39,374 nt of DNA from Bacillus pseudomycoides (GTDB lineage Bacteria; Bacillota; Bacilli; Bacillales; Bacillaceae_G). Below are positions 16,474 to 24,403 of the stretch, in pieces. The notes below the pieces were generated by a model that had not been told where the DNA came from, searched no databases, and worked only from the letters and a program-made list of their open reading frames with translations. Position 1 is the first letter of the stretch; the number at the start of each line of letters is the position of its first letter. Made by a program: the position numbers and the translations under genes. The DNA lies in assembly GCF_002551005.1 (NCBI RefSeq), contig NZ_NVOY01000012.1, forward strand, positions 17,030-56,403, in the 5' to 3' direction.

Positions 16474-17490
16474 ATGATAGGCTATGAACAAGGTGTTAAA
16501 GCAACTATTATGATCATGGGAGATATGATGTTTAGTAATGATTTAATGGAAGCTGGGTTTATAGGGATAGCTTATGCCAAGCTGCCCAAGCACATACTAG
16601 AGGGAAATTGCGTCGAAATTGCTTTAGTTTTTGAAGATAAAGTGAAGGGGGAAAAAGCATTCTCAAATCTATTGAGCTGGGTAGAAGGTTCAAATTGGGA
16701 TGGAGACGCACTAGAAATGGATTTTGTTGAATCTAAGGAAAATGGTTATACTTTATGTATGTATCCAAATATTGATAGATTGATAGGAAGATGCGTGAAA
16801 AAATCATTGTTAAAATGGATTAACCCATTAATGTCTTTTGCAACTCATTTTAAACGAATTGATAATGTTAGTCCTCAGTATAAAGAGTTCAAAAAAGCAA
16901 TGGATTTTTGTAAAGTTAAAGTGCGTGCTATAGACACTTTAGGGAGATTCATTTTGGAAGACAAGTATATTCTGAAAAACAGCATGAATTTTTATACGGA
17001 AGATAATATTCCGGATGATGCTTTTATAAAGACATTCTTTGATAAGAAAAATCCAAGTAGTATGAGTGAAGTTACTCCTCCTAATTTTCTTGAATTAAAT
17101 GGAGACATAAACAGCAATAGAATAAGTAAGATTAAAAATTTTTTACCTATTACTTATGAAAAAATTATTCAAAATGAACATCTGAAAAGTATTATTCAAA
17201 AGTTAAATGAAGAGTACTCTTCAGCTCAAGTAATTCAAGCGATTTGTAATATAGTATTAATGGAGAGATTACACATTGAAGGGAAAAAGGATATCATTGG
17301 AGATAAAGAAAATATTCATATGAATATTTTATATTATTTAGATGAAAATCCAGAAGAGTTTAATAGCTACTTCCCCAATTTTAATGAATTAACATTGAAA
17401 CAAATTCAAAAGCAAATTCAATTAGATATTGAGGATTATGAAAGTTTTAAGGAGGAGCAAAATGGAACCAACGATAATAGCCGCATTTAG
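16474..17490 (+). CDS. Uncharacterised first gene of the STAND-NTPase operon
   Basis: Start ATG 16474 (MIGYEQGVKATIMIMGD) has GAGG 5 bases upstream; an in-frame TTG at 16456 with AAGGA is an alternative. The product is about 338 residues. The N-terminal about 120 residues look like an alpha/beta domain (ATIMIMGDMMFSNDLMEAGF, IALVFEDKVKGEKAFSNLL). The C-terminal half is mostly helical and highly charged. No catalytic signature, membrane segment or copy of the Gly/Asn motif of the next two genes was recognised. It overlaps the following gene by 29 bases, so it is co-translated with the putative effector and the NTPase. I do not recognise the family. Confidence 0.7.
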   Translation: MIGYEQGVKATIMIMGDMMFSNDLMEAGFIGIAYAKLPKHILEGNCVEIALVFEDKVKGEKAFSNLLSWVEGSNWDGDALEMDFVESKENGYTLCMYPNIDRLIGRCVKKSLLKWINPLMSFATHFKRIDNVSPQYKEFKKAMDFCKVKVRAIDTLGRFILEDKYILKNSMNFYTEDNIPDDAFIKTFFDKKNPSSMSEVTPPNFLELNGDINSNRISKIKNFLPITYEKIIQNEHLKSIIQKLNEEYSSAQVIQAICNIVLMERLHIEGKKDIIGDKENIHMNILYYLDENPEEFNSYFPNFNELTLKQIQKQIQLDIEDYESFKEEQNGTNDNSRI

Positions 17491-17890
17491 TACATGGGCA
17501 ATAAATGGAGTAGTATCTGGAGTTGTAGCGAATATAACTTATGAGGGAATTAAAACATTAAAGGGTAAATTTAAATCTAAGATGGCTCAATATTTCAAAG
17601 ACGATAGCCAAGCAGAAAAATTTTTAAAATTATTAGGAGAGGAAAAAGTAGTGAATACTACTAAACCATTTCGAGATATAGAAGATGCATATGAATCAAT
17701 AACCAAGAATGACATGCCTAAAGAATTCTTGGAAAGTTTTAAAGAGTGGATTCTAGAAAATAAAAATGTATTTGAGGATTTAAAAAGTGCTGATGGCTCA
17801 ATGGTTATACAGTCACAATCTGCAGGTAGAGATATAATAAATATACAAGGTAATTCGACTATTAATAATTATCGTGATAAGAATGAATAA
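17462..17890 (+). CDS. Putative membrane-active effector with C-terminal amyloid-like signalling motif
   Basis: Start ATG 17462 is set by TAAGGAGGAGCAAA just upstream; the longer open frame from 17429 lacks such a site. The 142-residue product has a hydrophobic, Gly-containing N-terminal helix (TIIAAFSTWAINGVVSGVV, 4-22), then amphipathic helices to about 110. The tail at 116-137 contains SAGRDIINIQGNSTINNY. The next protein starts with a closely similar segment (RAERDIYNANGNIEIYY). In bacterial NLR systems described with matching amyloid motifs, small Bell-domain effectors have this order: membrane-targeting helical domain, then motif at the C-terminus. Membrane permeabilisation on activation is therefore the best guess, by analogy to the family. 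The gene overlaps both neighbours. Confidence 0.6.
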   Translation: MEPTIIAAFSTWAINGVVSGVVANITYEGIKTLKGKFKSKMAQYFKDDSQAEKFLKLLGEEKVVNTTKPFRDIEDAYESITKNDMPKEFLESFKEWILENKNVFEDLKSADGSMVIQSQSAGRDIINIQGNSTINNYRDKNE

Positions 17891-20800
17891 TTTTGATGAT
17901 AAGACAATTGTTCAACGAGCTGAACGGGATATTTATAATGCTAATGGAAATATAGAAATTTATTATCTAAATGAAAATAAAGAGATGATTATACCAGAAA
18001 AACGCTTAGGTAATAAGCCTGTTATTAATTATTATGAGCAATTGTTAAATAAATATTCTACAAAGAAGTTATTAATACGAGAGAAATATAAAAATGAAAT
18101 TGAACAAGTTTTAGAAGAAGTGAATGAAGTTTTAGTGTATGGAGAACCGGGTGTAGGAAAAACAGCAATATTAACTCAAATTTCTGGAGCTACAGGGTTT
18201 ATATATTTATCTCTTAATCGATTTTCAACACTAGGATCTATCTTATATTTAGTTAATGCTATACGTAATAAAAGAAATGCAGAGTCATTAGACTGTGGGG
18301 ATATAGAAGAGGCAATTTCTGCTTTAGAACAAGAGCTAGTAGGAACAAATTTGTTATTCTTGATAGATGATTGTCAAAAAAATATTGATGTAATAAGTAG
18401 TCTTATGCCTATAGAGAAATTTAATAATAAATTTATTTTTGTTTCTAGAATAGATGGGATTTTCTCTAGATATGCAATCCCAAAAATTAAAATTACTCCT
18501 TTTAATAGTATGGAAGTTGAGAAGTACTTGGACATTAATGGAATGGAATTAAATACTTTTCGGATAAATGAGATAGCCAACATTTCGAATGGAAATCCTC
18601 TATATTTGGAATACTTTCTAAAATATACTATCACTCCGATACCTAGAGGTCTTGAAGCTTTTCAAAGGGCTATTTGGGAGGAACTAGATGATATTTCGAA
18701 GAGTATAATTGCAGCAACTTCGCTTACTTTAAATATGTTGACTCAAGAAGACTTACTGTGTTTTATAAATAAAATACACCAAACTAATCTAAACTTCCTA
18801 GAGTTAAATACAAGGCTTTCCACTATTAGCGGATTAATTGAGCTACAAAATGGGCAATTGGATGTTTCACATCCATATTTTGCAGAGTTTATAAGAAGAG
18901 AATTATCTGAAAATGGATTAGGTAATTGGTATAGAAAAGAATTAGGTGGGATATTTTTCGAACAAAAAAATATGAATGAAGCAGTCCACCTATTATTGAA
19001 TATTGAAGATGATAAAATTTATAGTGAACTTTTAGGAGTATTTCCATACTATATTGAACTAGGGTTTTATAATATTGCAATAAGTGTACTTCAAAAGTTT
19101 AGCTTATTACATAAAGAACGAGAGAGTGTAGAAGTTGGGTATACTTACTATCATTTAAGTAATTGTTATAGACAGATTGGTGATTTAAACAATGCTAAGA
19201 GGACACTAAAATTAGCTCTTCAAACATTTGAAGGTATTAACAATGAATCTTGGATTATAGCCTGCCAAGTATGGTTGATATTAGATTTAGTTGAAGAAGG
19301 TAATTTGGAAGAAGCTAAAGAGCTATGTAAAGAAATCTCTAAAAAAGATATTAAAAATAAGCACATTAATGCAACTGTTTTGGTTAATCTCTCTAAATTT
19401 TATATAGATACATTTGATTTTAAAATGGGAGCAGATGTTTCTAAAAAAGCATTTGAATTATTTAATAGCTTAGAGGAAGAACGCGGTATTATCGCTAGTC
19501 TAGTTAATTTATCAATATGTTTAATGAAATTAGAAAATCTTAATAGTGCATTAGAATATTGCGAAGTTTTATATGAAATAAGTAATCGCAAAGGAAATGA
19601 CGTTTTAAAAGCAAGTGTGCTAAATAATATGACAATCTGTTACAGAAAGTTAGGTAAGACTTCATCAGCTAACTCGGCATGTTTAGAGTGTATAGGAATT
19701 TGGAGTAAATTAAATAATAAACATAAAATAGCTATGAATTTATTGAATCTCGGAAATGTCTATAGGGATATAAAAGATTATGAAAAAGCTAGGGAATACT
19801 ATTTAGAGGGTCTAGAAATGGCTCAAGAAATAGGAATGGTTAAAGAAGAGGGACGAGGATATGAACTTTTATCACATATAGAGAGGGAATCCGATAACTT
19901 AATGTTATCTCTCGAATATGCAGATAAAGCAATTAAAGTTAGTAGCAATGCTCGAGATTTATTTAGAGTGGCGGAGGCTTGGAATGAGAAAGCCATAACA
20001 GAACATAAACTAGGTCTGCCTATTGAAGCTGCTAATTCTTATAAAGAAGCGTTGAAAATTGATAGGGTGATTAAACAAAACGATGAGGTACTTGAAAATG
20101 TAATAGCCATCATAAGATTATATGAAGACAATGAAATGAGAGAAGAATTAACACACTTTATGATTGATATAAAAGAGATAATTTATGACAACTCAGTCAA
20201 TGTAGAATTAAGTGATATAGGTTATTTCATGGAGCAAGTTATTAAAAGCTTTTCGCAAGAATATGTTGAGGAAATATACTTGATGTTATTTAATAACGCT
20301 CAACAAAACAATCTTTATATAGATACTTATTTCATATTACATTTTTTGGACTTTCGAAAACATAATGTAATACCACGAGATAAAAGGTTTAAAGAAATTA
20401 TTTTGCTACTAATTAATAGTATAGAGGAAAGACGATATGGGAATATAATTGCTCTGATGTTGGAGCAATCTGGAAGGCTTTTAAATAAACAAGATTCTTT
20501 AGATATTTTAGATGCAATTTGTGAAACAACATCGGGTATATATTATAGAATCATCGATAATGATGATTTATTGGTTACAGTATCTTGGGAAAACAGTACT
20601 ATGTTTCAATTTAGGGTAATGAGTGACGAAGATCAAACACTCAAAATTTGTATCGTTGTAGCACTTATTATAAAAATAAATGAAGATTTGTTTAATATGG
20701 CAATTCAAGATTATAAAGAATCGCATTTAACTCTTTATATTTATGAGTGGAGTTTATTAACGGAAGCAATTAAACAAGAGTTATCAAATAGTGTTGAAAA

Positions 20801-21143
20801 TAATCCATTCCCTGTTATTTTTTTTCAAAGTAGCCAGCATGGCGAATATGAAGTCATGATAGTTAGGGAAGATTATTACCAAAAATCTAGTTACAACTAT
20901 AATCCTGAAAATAAGGCTTTTGTTTTTCATTTAATGATTTTATTTAATATCCTATATAGTCATTTTACTCATAGTGAATTCGATGTAGCAGAGCATTCAA
21001 ACTTTAGAAGAACTTTGGTTAATAGAGTTTTTGATAATTTTAAAGTTAACGAAGAAAGTATAATTCTAGACGATGAAGATCAAAAGTTAATGTCTAAAGA
21101 ACAGTTGGTAGATTTATTTAGAAATATAGGTCGAAATTTTTAG
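17883..21143 (+). CDS. STAND NTPase with TPR repeats (NLR-like receptor)
   Basis: About 1086 residues. Start ATG 17883 overlaps the previous stop (ATGAATAA); an in-frame GTG lies at 17874. Residues 9-28 carry the motif shared with the preceding protein (QRAERDIYNANGNIEIYY). The NTPase follows: Walker A GEPGVGKT (87-94), Walker B LFLIDD (158-163), sensor FIFVSR (184-189) and the GNPL motif (237-240). A winged-helix segment comes next (SLTLNMLTQEDLLCFI; HPYFAEFIRREL). Residues about 410-760 hold tandem TPRs (YYHLSNCYRQIGDLNNA, LLNLGNVYRDIKDYEKAREY). The last about 300 residues are an unrecognised C-terminal domain. This is the sensor architecture of antiphage NLR-like proteins. The trigger is unknown, and the effector is probably the adjacent protein. 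A terminator follows at 21232. Confidence 0.85.
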   Translation: MNNFDDKTIVQRAERDIYNANGNIEIYYLNENKEMIIPEKRLGNKPVINYYEQLLNKYSTKKLLIREKYKNEIEQVLEEVNEVLVYGEPGVGKTAILTQISGATGFIYLSLNRFSTLGSILYLVNAIRNKRNAESLDCGDIEEAISALEQELVGTNLLFLIDDCQKNIDVISSLMPIEKFNNKFIFVSRIDGIFSRYAIPKIKITPFNSMEVEKYLDINGMELNTFRINEIANISNGNPLYLEYFLKYTITPIPRGLEAFQRAIWEELDDISKSIIAATSLTLNMLTQEDLLCFINKIHQTNLNFLELNTRLSTISGLIELQNGQLDVSHPYFAEFIRRELSENGLGNWYRKELGGIFFEQKNMNEAVHLLLNIEDDKIYSELLGVFPYYIELGFYNIAISVLQKFSLLHKERESVEVGYTYYHLSNCYRQIGDLNNAKRTLKLALQTFEGINNESWIIACQVWLILDLVEEGNLEEAKELCKEISKKDIKNKHINATVLVNLSKFYIDTFDFKMGADVSKKAFELFNSLEEERGIIASLVNLSICLMKLENLNSALEYCEVLYEISNRKGNDVLKASVLNNMTICYRKLGKTSSANSACLECIGIWSKLNNKHKIAMNLLNLGNVYRDIKDYEKAREYYLEGLEMAQEIGMVKEEGRGYELLSHIERESDNLMLSLEYADKAIKVSSNARDLFRVAEAWNEKAITEHKLGLPIEAANSYKEALKIDRVIKQNDEVLENVIAIIRLYEDNEMREELTHFMIDIKEIIYDNSVNVELSDIGYFMEQVIKSFSQEYVEEIYLMLFNNAQQNNLYIDTYFILHFLDFRKHNVIPRDKRFKEIILLLINSIEERRYGNIIALMLEQSGRLLNKQDSLDILDAICETTSGIYYRIIDNDDLLVTVSWENSTMFQFRVMSDEDQTLKICIVVALIIKINEDLFNMAIQDYKESHLTLYIYEWSLLTEAIKQELSNSVENNPFPVIFFQSSQHGEYEVMIVREDYYQKSSYNYNPENKAFVFHLMILFNILYSHFTHSEFDVAEHSNFRRTLVNRVFDNFKVNEESIILDDEDQKLMSKEQLVDLFRNIGRNF

Positions 21144-21231
21144 TAATTAACATAGGATAATACTTTGGATCATTTTTGATTTAATAGTTCATTAAACGAG
21201 TTTTACAAAAGATACAAAATGTTAAACTCAT

Positions 21232-21276
21232 AAAACCCAGTGATATCAGTAAGTGCGCATGATATCACTGGGTTTT
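21232..21276 (+). terminator. Terminator of the STAND operon
   Basis: A 17-bp perfect stem (21232-21248 with 21260-21276, core ACCCAGTGATATCA) is followed by TTTATTTGG. Confidence 0.85.
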
Positions 21277-21381
21277 TATTTGGATATTTAACGATGTGTT
21301 ATACAATTCGCTTTCCGAAATTAAATAGCTTTATTATTCCTAAAACATCATCGAATGAAAGTGGAAAATAACTTTTAAACA

Positions 21382-21462
21382 ACTTTATTATGTTTTAAAT
21401 GACTTTATTGTAAATTAAACAACTTTAATATCTCTGTACAATATCGTGACTTTATTTCAAAT
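21382..21462 (-). repeat. 20-bp-period ACTTTA repeats near the right end of the element
   Basis: ACTTTA occurs at 21382, 21402 and 21422, exactly 20 bases apart, with AAACAACTTTA at 21377 and 21417. It recurs at 21449 within ACTTTATTTCAAAT, the perfect reverse of the start of the first iteron at 14921. Two-turn phasing suits binding on one face of the DNA. The gap 21277-21467 has no gene. Confidence 0.55.
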
Positions 21463-21467
21463 CTACA

Positions 21468-21484
21468 GTACATAAATTATGTAC
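21468..21484. repeat. Perfect palindrome near the right end
   Basis: GTACATAAATTATGTAC is a 17-bp perfect palindrome. It corresponds to the TGTACA inverted repeat at 8436-8457 near the left end. Confidence 0.5.
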
Positions 21485-21489
21485 ACCAA

Positions 21490-22050
21490 TCATTTATAAG
21501 TTATTGTTGGTATTATAGGATATCTATTTATGTACATAGTTATTTTTAGTAGTCTTAAAGCGACTTTACTTATTAATAAGTTCGGTCCAATGCCGATCGT
21601 ACTGTGGATGCGAGTATGTTTGTATATCTCCTTTTTGAAGTTCAGCGCAAATTCATATGGATGATCCGCAAACAAGTGGAGACTTGCGGTTATATCCATG
21701 AAAAACTCGTCAATCGAATATTGATGAAAATCCTCTGTCGCCACGTATTGTAATGCTAATTTTGTTATGTAATTTGAACATCTTATATACGTTTCCATGA
21801 TTGGATTAACGATAAGTATGTCTGGTCGCCTTGGGATTTCGTATAGCCGACTCATCTTTTTGACCCCTAGGTCTTTTAACGGCGGAGTAGCAGCTAATAC
21901 AATCGAACCTTGTCTATTCACATCGCCAACAACGGCTAGTTTCGTACGTAATGGATCGAGTCCCATTTTGACGCAGGACACACTAGCGTAAAAACTTTGT
22001 AAGTCTACGCATAAGATGTAACGGTTCGGTAATAGGGAATAGTCATACAA
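21490..22050 (-). pseudogene. uvrX: UvrX/Y-family DNA polymerase, 3' part lost
   Basis: The start is TTG 22050 (MYDYSLLPNRYILCVDLQSF), with AGGAG 8 bases upstream, matching the usual N-terminus of UvrX. The catalytic-domain motifs are present: CVDLQSFYASV with the metal-binding Asp, VVGDVNRQGSIVLAATP, and YSIDEFFMDI with Asp-Glu. After GIGPNLLISKVAL the family sequence stops and the frame runs about 20 codons into the mobile element. About 187 of the usual 410 or so residues remain, so the thumb, little-finger and clamp-binding parts are missing. This looks like disruption by the Tn554-like element. The promoter with two SOS boxes is intact. Confidence 0.8.
21526..21570 (+). repeat. Candidate right attachment repeat, inside uvrX
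   Basis: It starts ATTTATGTACATAGTTATTT and continues GTAGTCTTAAAGC, matching 8385-8430 in the same direction. On the minus strand, uvrX homology stops where this repeat begins (after ...LLISKVAL). Confidence 0.55.
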
Positions 22051-22070
22051 AGTAATCACTCCTAGATATA

Positions 22071-22107
22071 AGAACACTTGTTCTTATTATACACGAACCT
22101 ACGTTCT
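22071..22107 (-). promoter_or_regulatory. Tandem LexA (DinR) boxes and -10 of uvrX
   Basis: AGAACACTTGTTCT (22071-22084) and CGAACCTACGTTCT (22094-22107) both contain a perfect GAAC-N4-GTTC core, 24 bases apart. A minus-strand TATAAT lies between them (about 22085-22090). SOS control of uvrX is expected. Confidence 0.85.
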
Positions 22108-22133
22108 TTTACGAAGAGTTTTTTCATAAAAAA

Positions 22134-22156
22134 GAGCTAAATCTTTGATTTAGCTC
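22134..22156 (-). terminator. Terminator upstream of uvrX
   Basis: GAGCTAAAT and ATTTAGCTC (22134-22142, 22148-22156) are followed on the minus strand by TTTTTTAT. It ends minus-strand transcripts coming from the HxlR gene. Confidence 0.8.
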
Positions 22157-22234
22157 GATTAACAGGCTGTAAATTTTTACTGGGTGTTTGCATGCATTTT
22201 AATTGTAAGCTAGGGAAAGGAGAATGATGGTACA

Positions 22235-22423
22235 GTGATATATCAATATGAAATTGATTTTTTTGTCATGTATAGTGACAAGGTAACAACTGTACAATTT
22301 GCAACAATTCCATCATATTTTTTAGAATTCGCAAAAGAAAAGTTAAAAATAGAAATAAAACGAAGAATAGGTAATTGTGAAATTTTGATTTACACCACAA
22401 GTTTATAAGGTTTAGGAGATAAA
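22235..22423 (+). CDS. Possible 62-residue hypothetical protein
   Basis: An open frame from GTG 22235 begins IYQYEIDFFVMYSDKVTT and continues VQFATIPSYFLEFAKEKL to a basic tail. AAAGGAG at 22216-22222 is rather far from this GTG; it sits closer to ATG 22227, which opens a different, 4-codon frame. The amino-acid make-up is plausible for a protein, but no family is recognised and the start is awkward. It may be a decayed gene. Otherwise the stretch 22157-22507 holds nothing. Confidence 0.25.
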
Positions 22424-22507
22424 AAATATAGTATGGAGTACGACCAGCATTTCGGAAGAACTCCACGCTAAGGATTATTTGCACCGTAACAATACTGTAC
22501 GTTTTTG

Positions 22508-22852
22508 TTATTCGTCTGCTGTAATAAGCATGGACGTGTTCCCATTCTTTTCGAGATGACATTCACCCCAAGTACAGAGAGAGTCTAGTATGGAATCTAA
22601 AGACGAACCGTAATCAGTTAACGAATATTCTACTTTCGGTGGTACTTGGTTATATATTTTTCTTTGGATTACACCGTCTGCTTCTAGTTCGCGTAATTGT
22701 TGTGTTAACATTTTTTGTGTAATACCAGGCATTAAACGTTTTAACTCGCTCGTTCTCTTTTTGCCTTTCTTTAAATGACAAAGGATAACAACTTTCCATT
22801 TTCCACCGATAACCTCTAAAGTTGCCTCCACAGGAATATTGTATTTCTTCAT
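22508..22852 (-). CDS. ytcD: HxlR-family transcriptional regulator (YtcD-like)
   Basis: A 114-residue winged-helix protein with the HxlR hallmarks: IGGKWKVVILCHL (15-27), RTSELKRLMPGITQKMLTQQ, LRELEADGVIQRK and PPKVEYSLTDYG. CAAAGGAG precedes the ATG. It diverges from an MFS exporter and an aldo-keto reductase, the same gene set and order as B. subtilis ytcD, ytbD, ytbE. It should repress these from repeats in the shared intergenic region and release them on an electrophile or redox signal, as HxlR proteins such as YodB do. Only one Cys near the C-terminus (CTWGEC gives two, residues about 94 and 98) could serve redox sensing, and the usual N-terminal Cys is absent. Confidence 0.88.
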   Translation of the reverse strand: MKKYNIPVEATLEVIGGKWKVVILCHLKKGKKRTSELKRLMPGITQKMLTQQLRELEADGVIQRKIYNQVPPKVEYSLTDYGSSLDSILDSLCTWGECHLEKNGNTSMLITADE

Positions 22853-22887
22853 ATGAAAATCTCCTTTGATGAATTTAGATCTAAATA

Positions 22888-23036
22888 ACTTAAAGGTTAC
22901 TTTTAAGTACCTATAGCACTTTTAAGTACGTACTTTTTATTGCGTTGAATATGTTTCATAATAACATACGTAAGAGGTAAATGAGTAGTACGGTACCAAA
23001 AGGTTCCTATATTACTTTTTGGTGCCTATATTACTT
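22888..23036. promoter_or_regulatory. Repeated operator-like sites between ytcD and ytbD
   Basis: ACTTTTAAGTAC occurs at 22899-22910 and 22918-22929, 19 bases apart, with an inverted ACTTAAAG at 22888. A second pair, CCTATATTACTT (about 23006 and 23025), is also 19 bases apart. These are good candidates for HxlR binding sites controlling both divergent genes. Confidence 0.5.
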
Positions 23037-23172
23037 AAAGGTGCGTTATTCAGAAAAAAGATGAAATCATTCATAATAGCATTTATAGGAAATAATATAT
23101 TTTTTCAGAAGATAAAAGGGCCTTTTTATCATACTATTATGATTGGATTTCTGGTATTAAGGAGGAGTTCAA

Positions 23173-24387
23173 TTGAATTCATATACAGTATCTTCTTCAG
23201 GTGTTCAAACAAATAGAAGAAGTGTGTTTGCGTTATTAGCATTAGCAATTAGTGCGTTCGGAATTGGGACAACTGAATTTATTAGTGTCGGTTTATTACC
23301 ATCTATTTCGGAAGATTTACATGTTTCGGTTACAACAGCTGGTTTAACCGTTTCCTTATATGCGTTAGGGGTAGCTTTTGGAGCGCCTGTTTTAACGTCG
23401 TTAACGGCTAGTATGTCGCGAAAGACATTATTAATGTGGATTATGATTGTTTTTATTGTAGGTAATGGAATTGCGTCGGTTGCAACAAGTTTTACTGTAT
23501 TACTTATTGCGAGGGTTGTATCTGCTTTCGCGCATGGCGTTTTTATGTCGATAGGATCCACAATTGCAGCTGCACTCGTACCAGAGAATAAACGTGCTAG
23601 CGCGATTGCTTTTATGTTTACTGGTTTAACTGTTGCGACTATTACAGGTGTACCAATTGGAACATTTATTGGTCAACAATTCGGCTGGAGAGCATCGTTT
23701 ATGGTGATTGTGGTAATTGGAATCGTTGCCTTAATCGCAAACAGTATGTTAATTCCTTCTAATTTAAAAAAGGGCATGTCTGTATCATTTCGTGATCAAT
23801 TCAAACTTATCACGAATGGAAGACTATTACTTGTTTTCATCATTACCGCATTAGGATATGGGGGGACATTCGTAACATTTACGTATTTATCTCCGTTATT
23901 ACAAGAGGTAACAGGATTTAAAGAAAGTACCGTTACAATTATTTTATTAGTGTATGGAATTGCAATTGCAATTGGAAATATGATTGGTGGGAAGCTATCA
24001 AATCATAATCCAATTCGAGCATTATTTTATATGTTTTTCATTCAAGCAATTGTATTATTTGTACTGACATTTACAGCGCCATTTCAAGTAGCGGGGCTCA
24101 TTACGATTATTCTCATGGGGCTATTCGCATTTATGAATGTTCCGGGGTTACAAGTGTATGTCGTTATATTGGCTGAACGATTTGTACCGAGCGCTGTCGA
24201 TGTTGCTTCAGCAATTAATATTGCAGCGTTTAACGCAGGAATTGCTCTTGGGGCTTATTTAGGTGGTATTGTAACGAACTCGTTAGGGTTCATTCATACA
24301 GCATGGGTAGGCGGCATTATGGTAGTAGGCGCTGTTATTTTAACAGCTTGGAGTATGAAGTTAGAAAAAAGAGATCAAGTAAAATAA
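23173..24387 (+). CDS. ytbD: MFS exporter, YtbD/AraJ-like
   Basis: A 404-residue transporter with a TTG start fixed by AAGGAGGAG 6 bases upstream. Twelve hydrophobic helices are visible. Family marks include FGIGTTEFISVGLLPSI (31-47), typical of drug/arabinose-type MFS exporters, and GALVPENKRASAIAF-like loop text (AALVPENKRASAIAFMFTGL). It is likely a proton-driven exporter of small toxic molecules; its substrate cannot be read. It is co-transcribed with the aldo-keto reductase 16 bases downstream and probably repressed by the divergent HxlR protein. Confidence 0.9.
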   Translation: MNSYTVSSSGVQTNRRSVFALLALAISAFGIGTTEFISVGLLPSISEDLHVSVTTAGLTVSLYALGVAFGAPVLTSLTASMSRKTLLMWIMIVFIVGNGIASVATSFTVLLIARVVSAFAHGVFMSIGSTIAAALVPENKRASAIAFMFTGLTVATITGVPIGTFIGQQFGWRASFMVIVVIGIVALIANSMLIPSNLKKGMSVSFRDQFKLITNGRLLLVFIITALGYGGTFVTFTYLSPLLQEVTGFKESTVTIILLVYGIAIAIGNMIGGKLSNHNPIRALFYMFFIQAIVLFVLTFTAPFQVAGLITIILMGLFAFMNVPGLQVYVVILAERFVPSAVDVASAINIAAFNAGIALGAYLGGIVTNSLGFIHTAWVGGIMVVGAVILTAWSMKLEKRDQVK

Positions 24388-24403
24388 AGGAGAGAAAAGT
24401 ATA

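Larger units (their letters stand above)
8385..21570 (+). mobile_element. Tn554-like site-specific element with defence cargo, about 13.2 kb
   Basis: Imperfect direct repeats at 8385-8430 and 21526-21570 bound the four recombination genes (8547-14704) and the cargo (15170-21143). TGTACA-type palindromes lie just inside each end (8436-8457 and 21468-21484). The right repeat lies in a uvrX gene that is truncated exactly there. Internal repeats at 14921-15047 reappear inverted near the right end (21449-21462). The gene order (tyrosine recombinase, larger recombinases, small coiled-coil protein) resembles tnpA-tnpB-tnpC of Tn554. The missing part of uvrX is not at the left junction, so either the left boundary is not exact or the region was rearranged after insertion. 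Confidence 0.6.

Noticed and set aside
22266-22562. Minus-strand ORF of 98 residues overlapping the end of the HxlR gene
   Set aside because: It overlaps the HxlR reading frame and has no start site; the composition looks non-coding.
23205-23561. Minus-strand ORF of 118 residues inside ytbD
   Set aside because: Antisense shadow of a strongly coding transporter gene.
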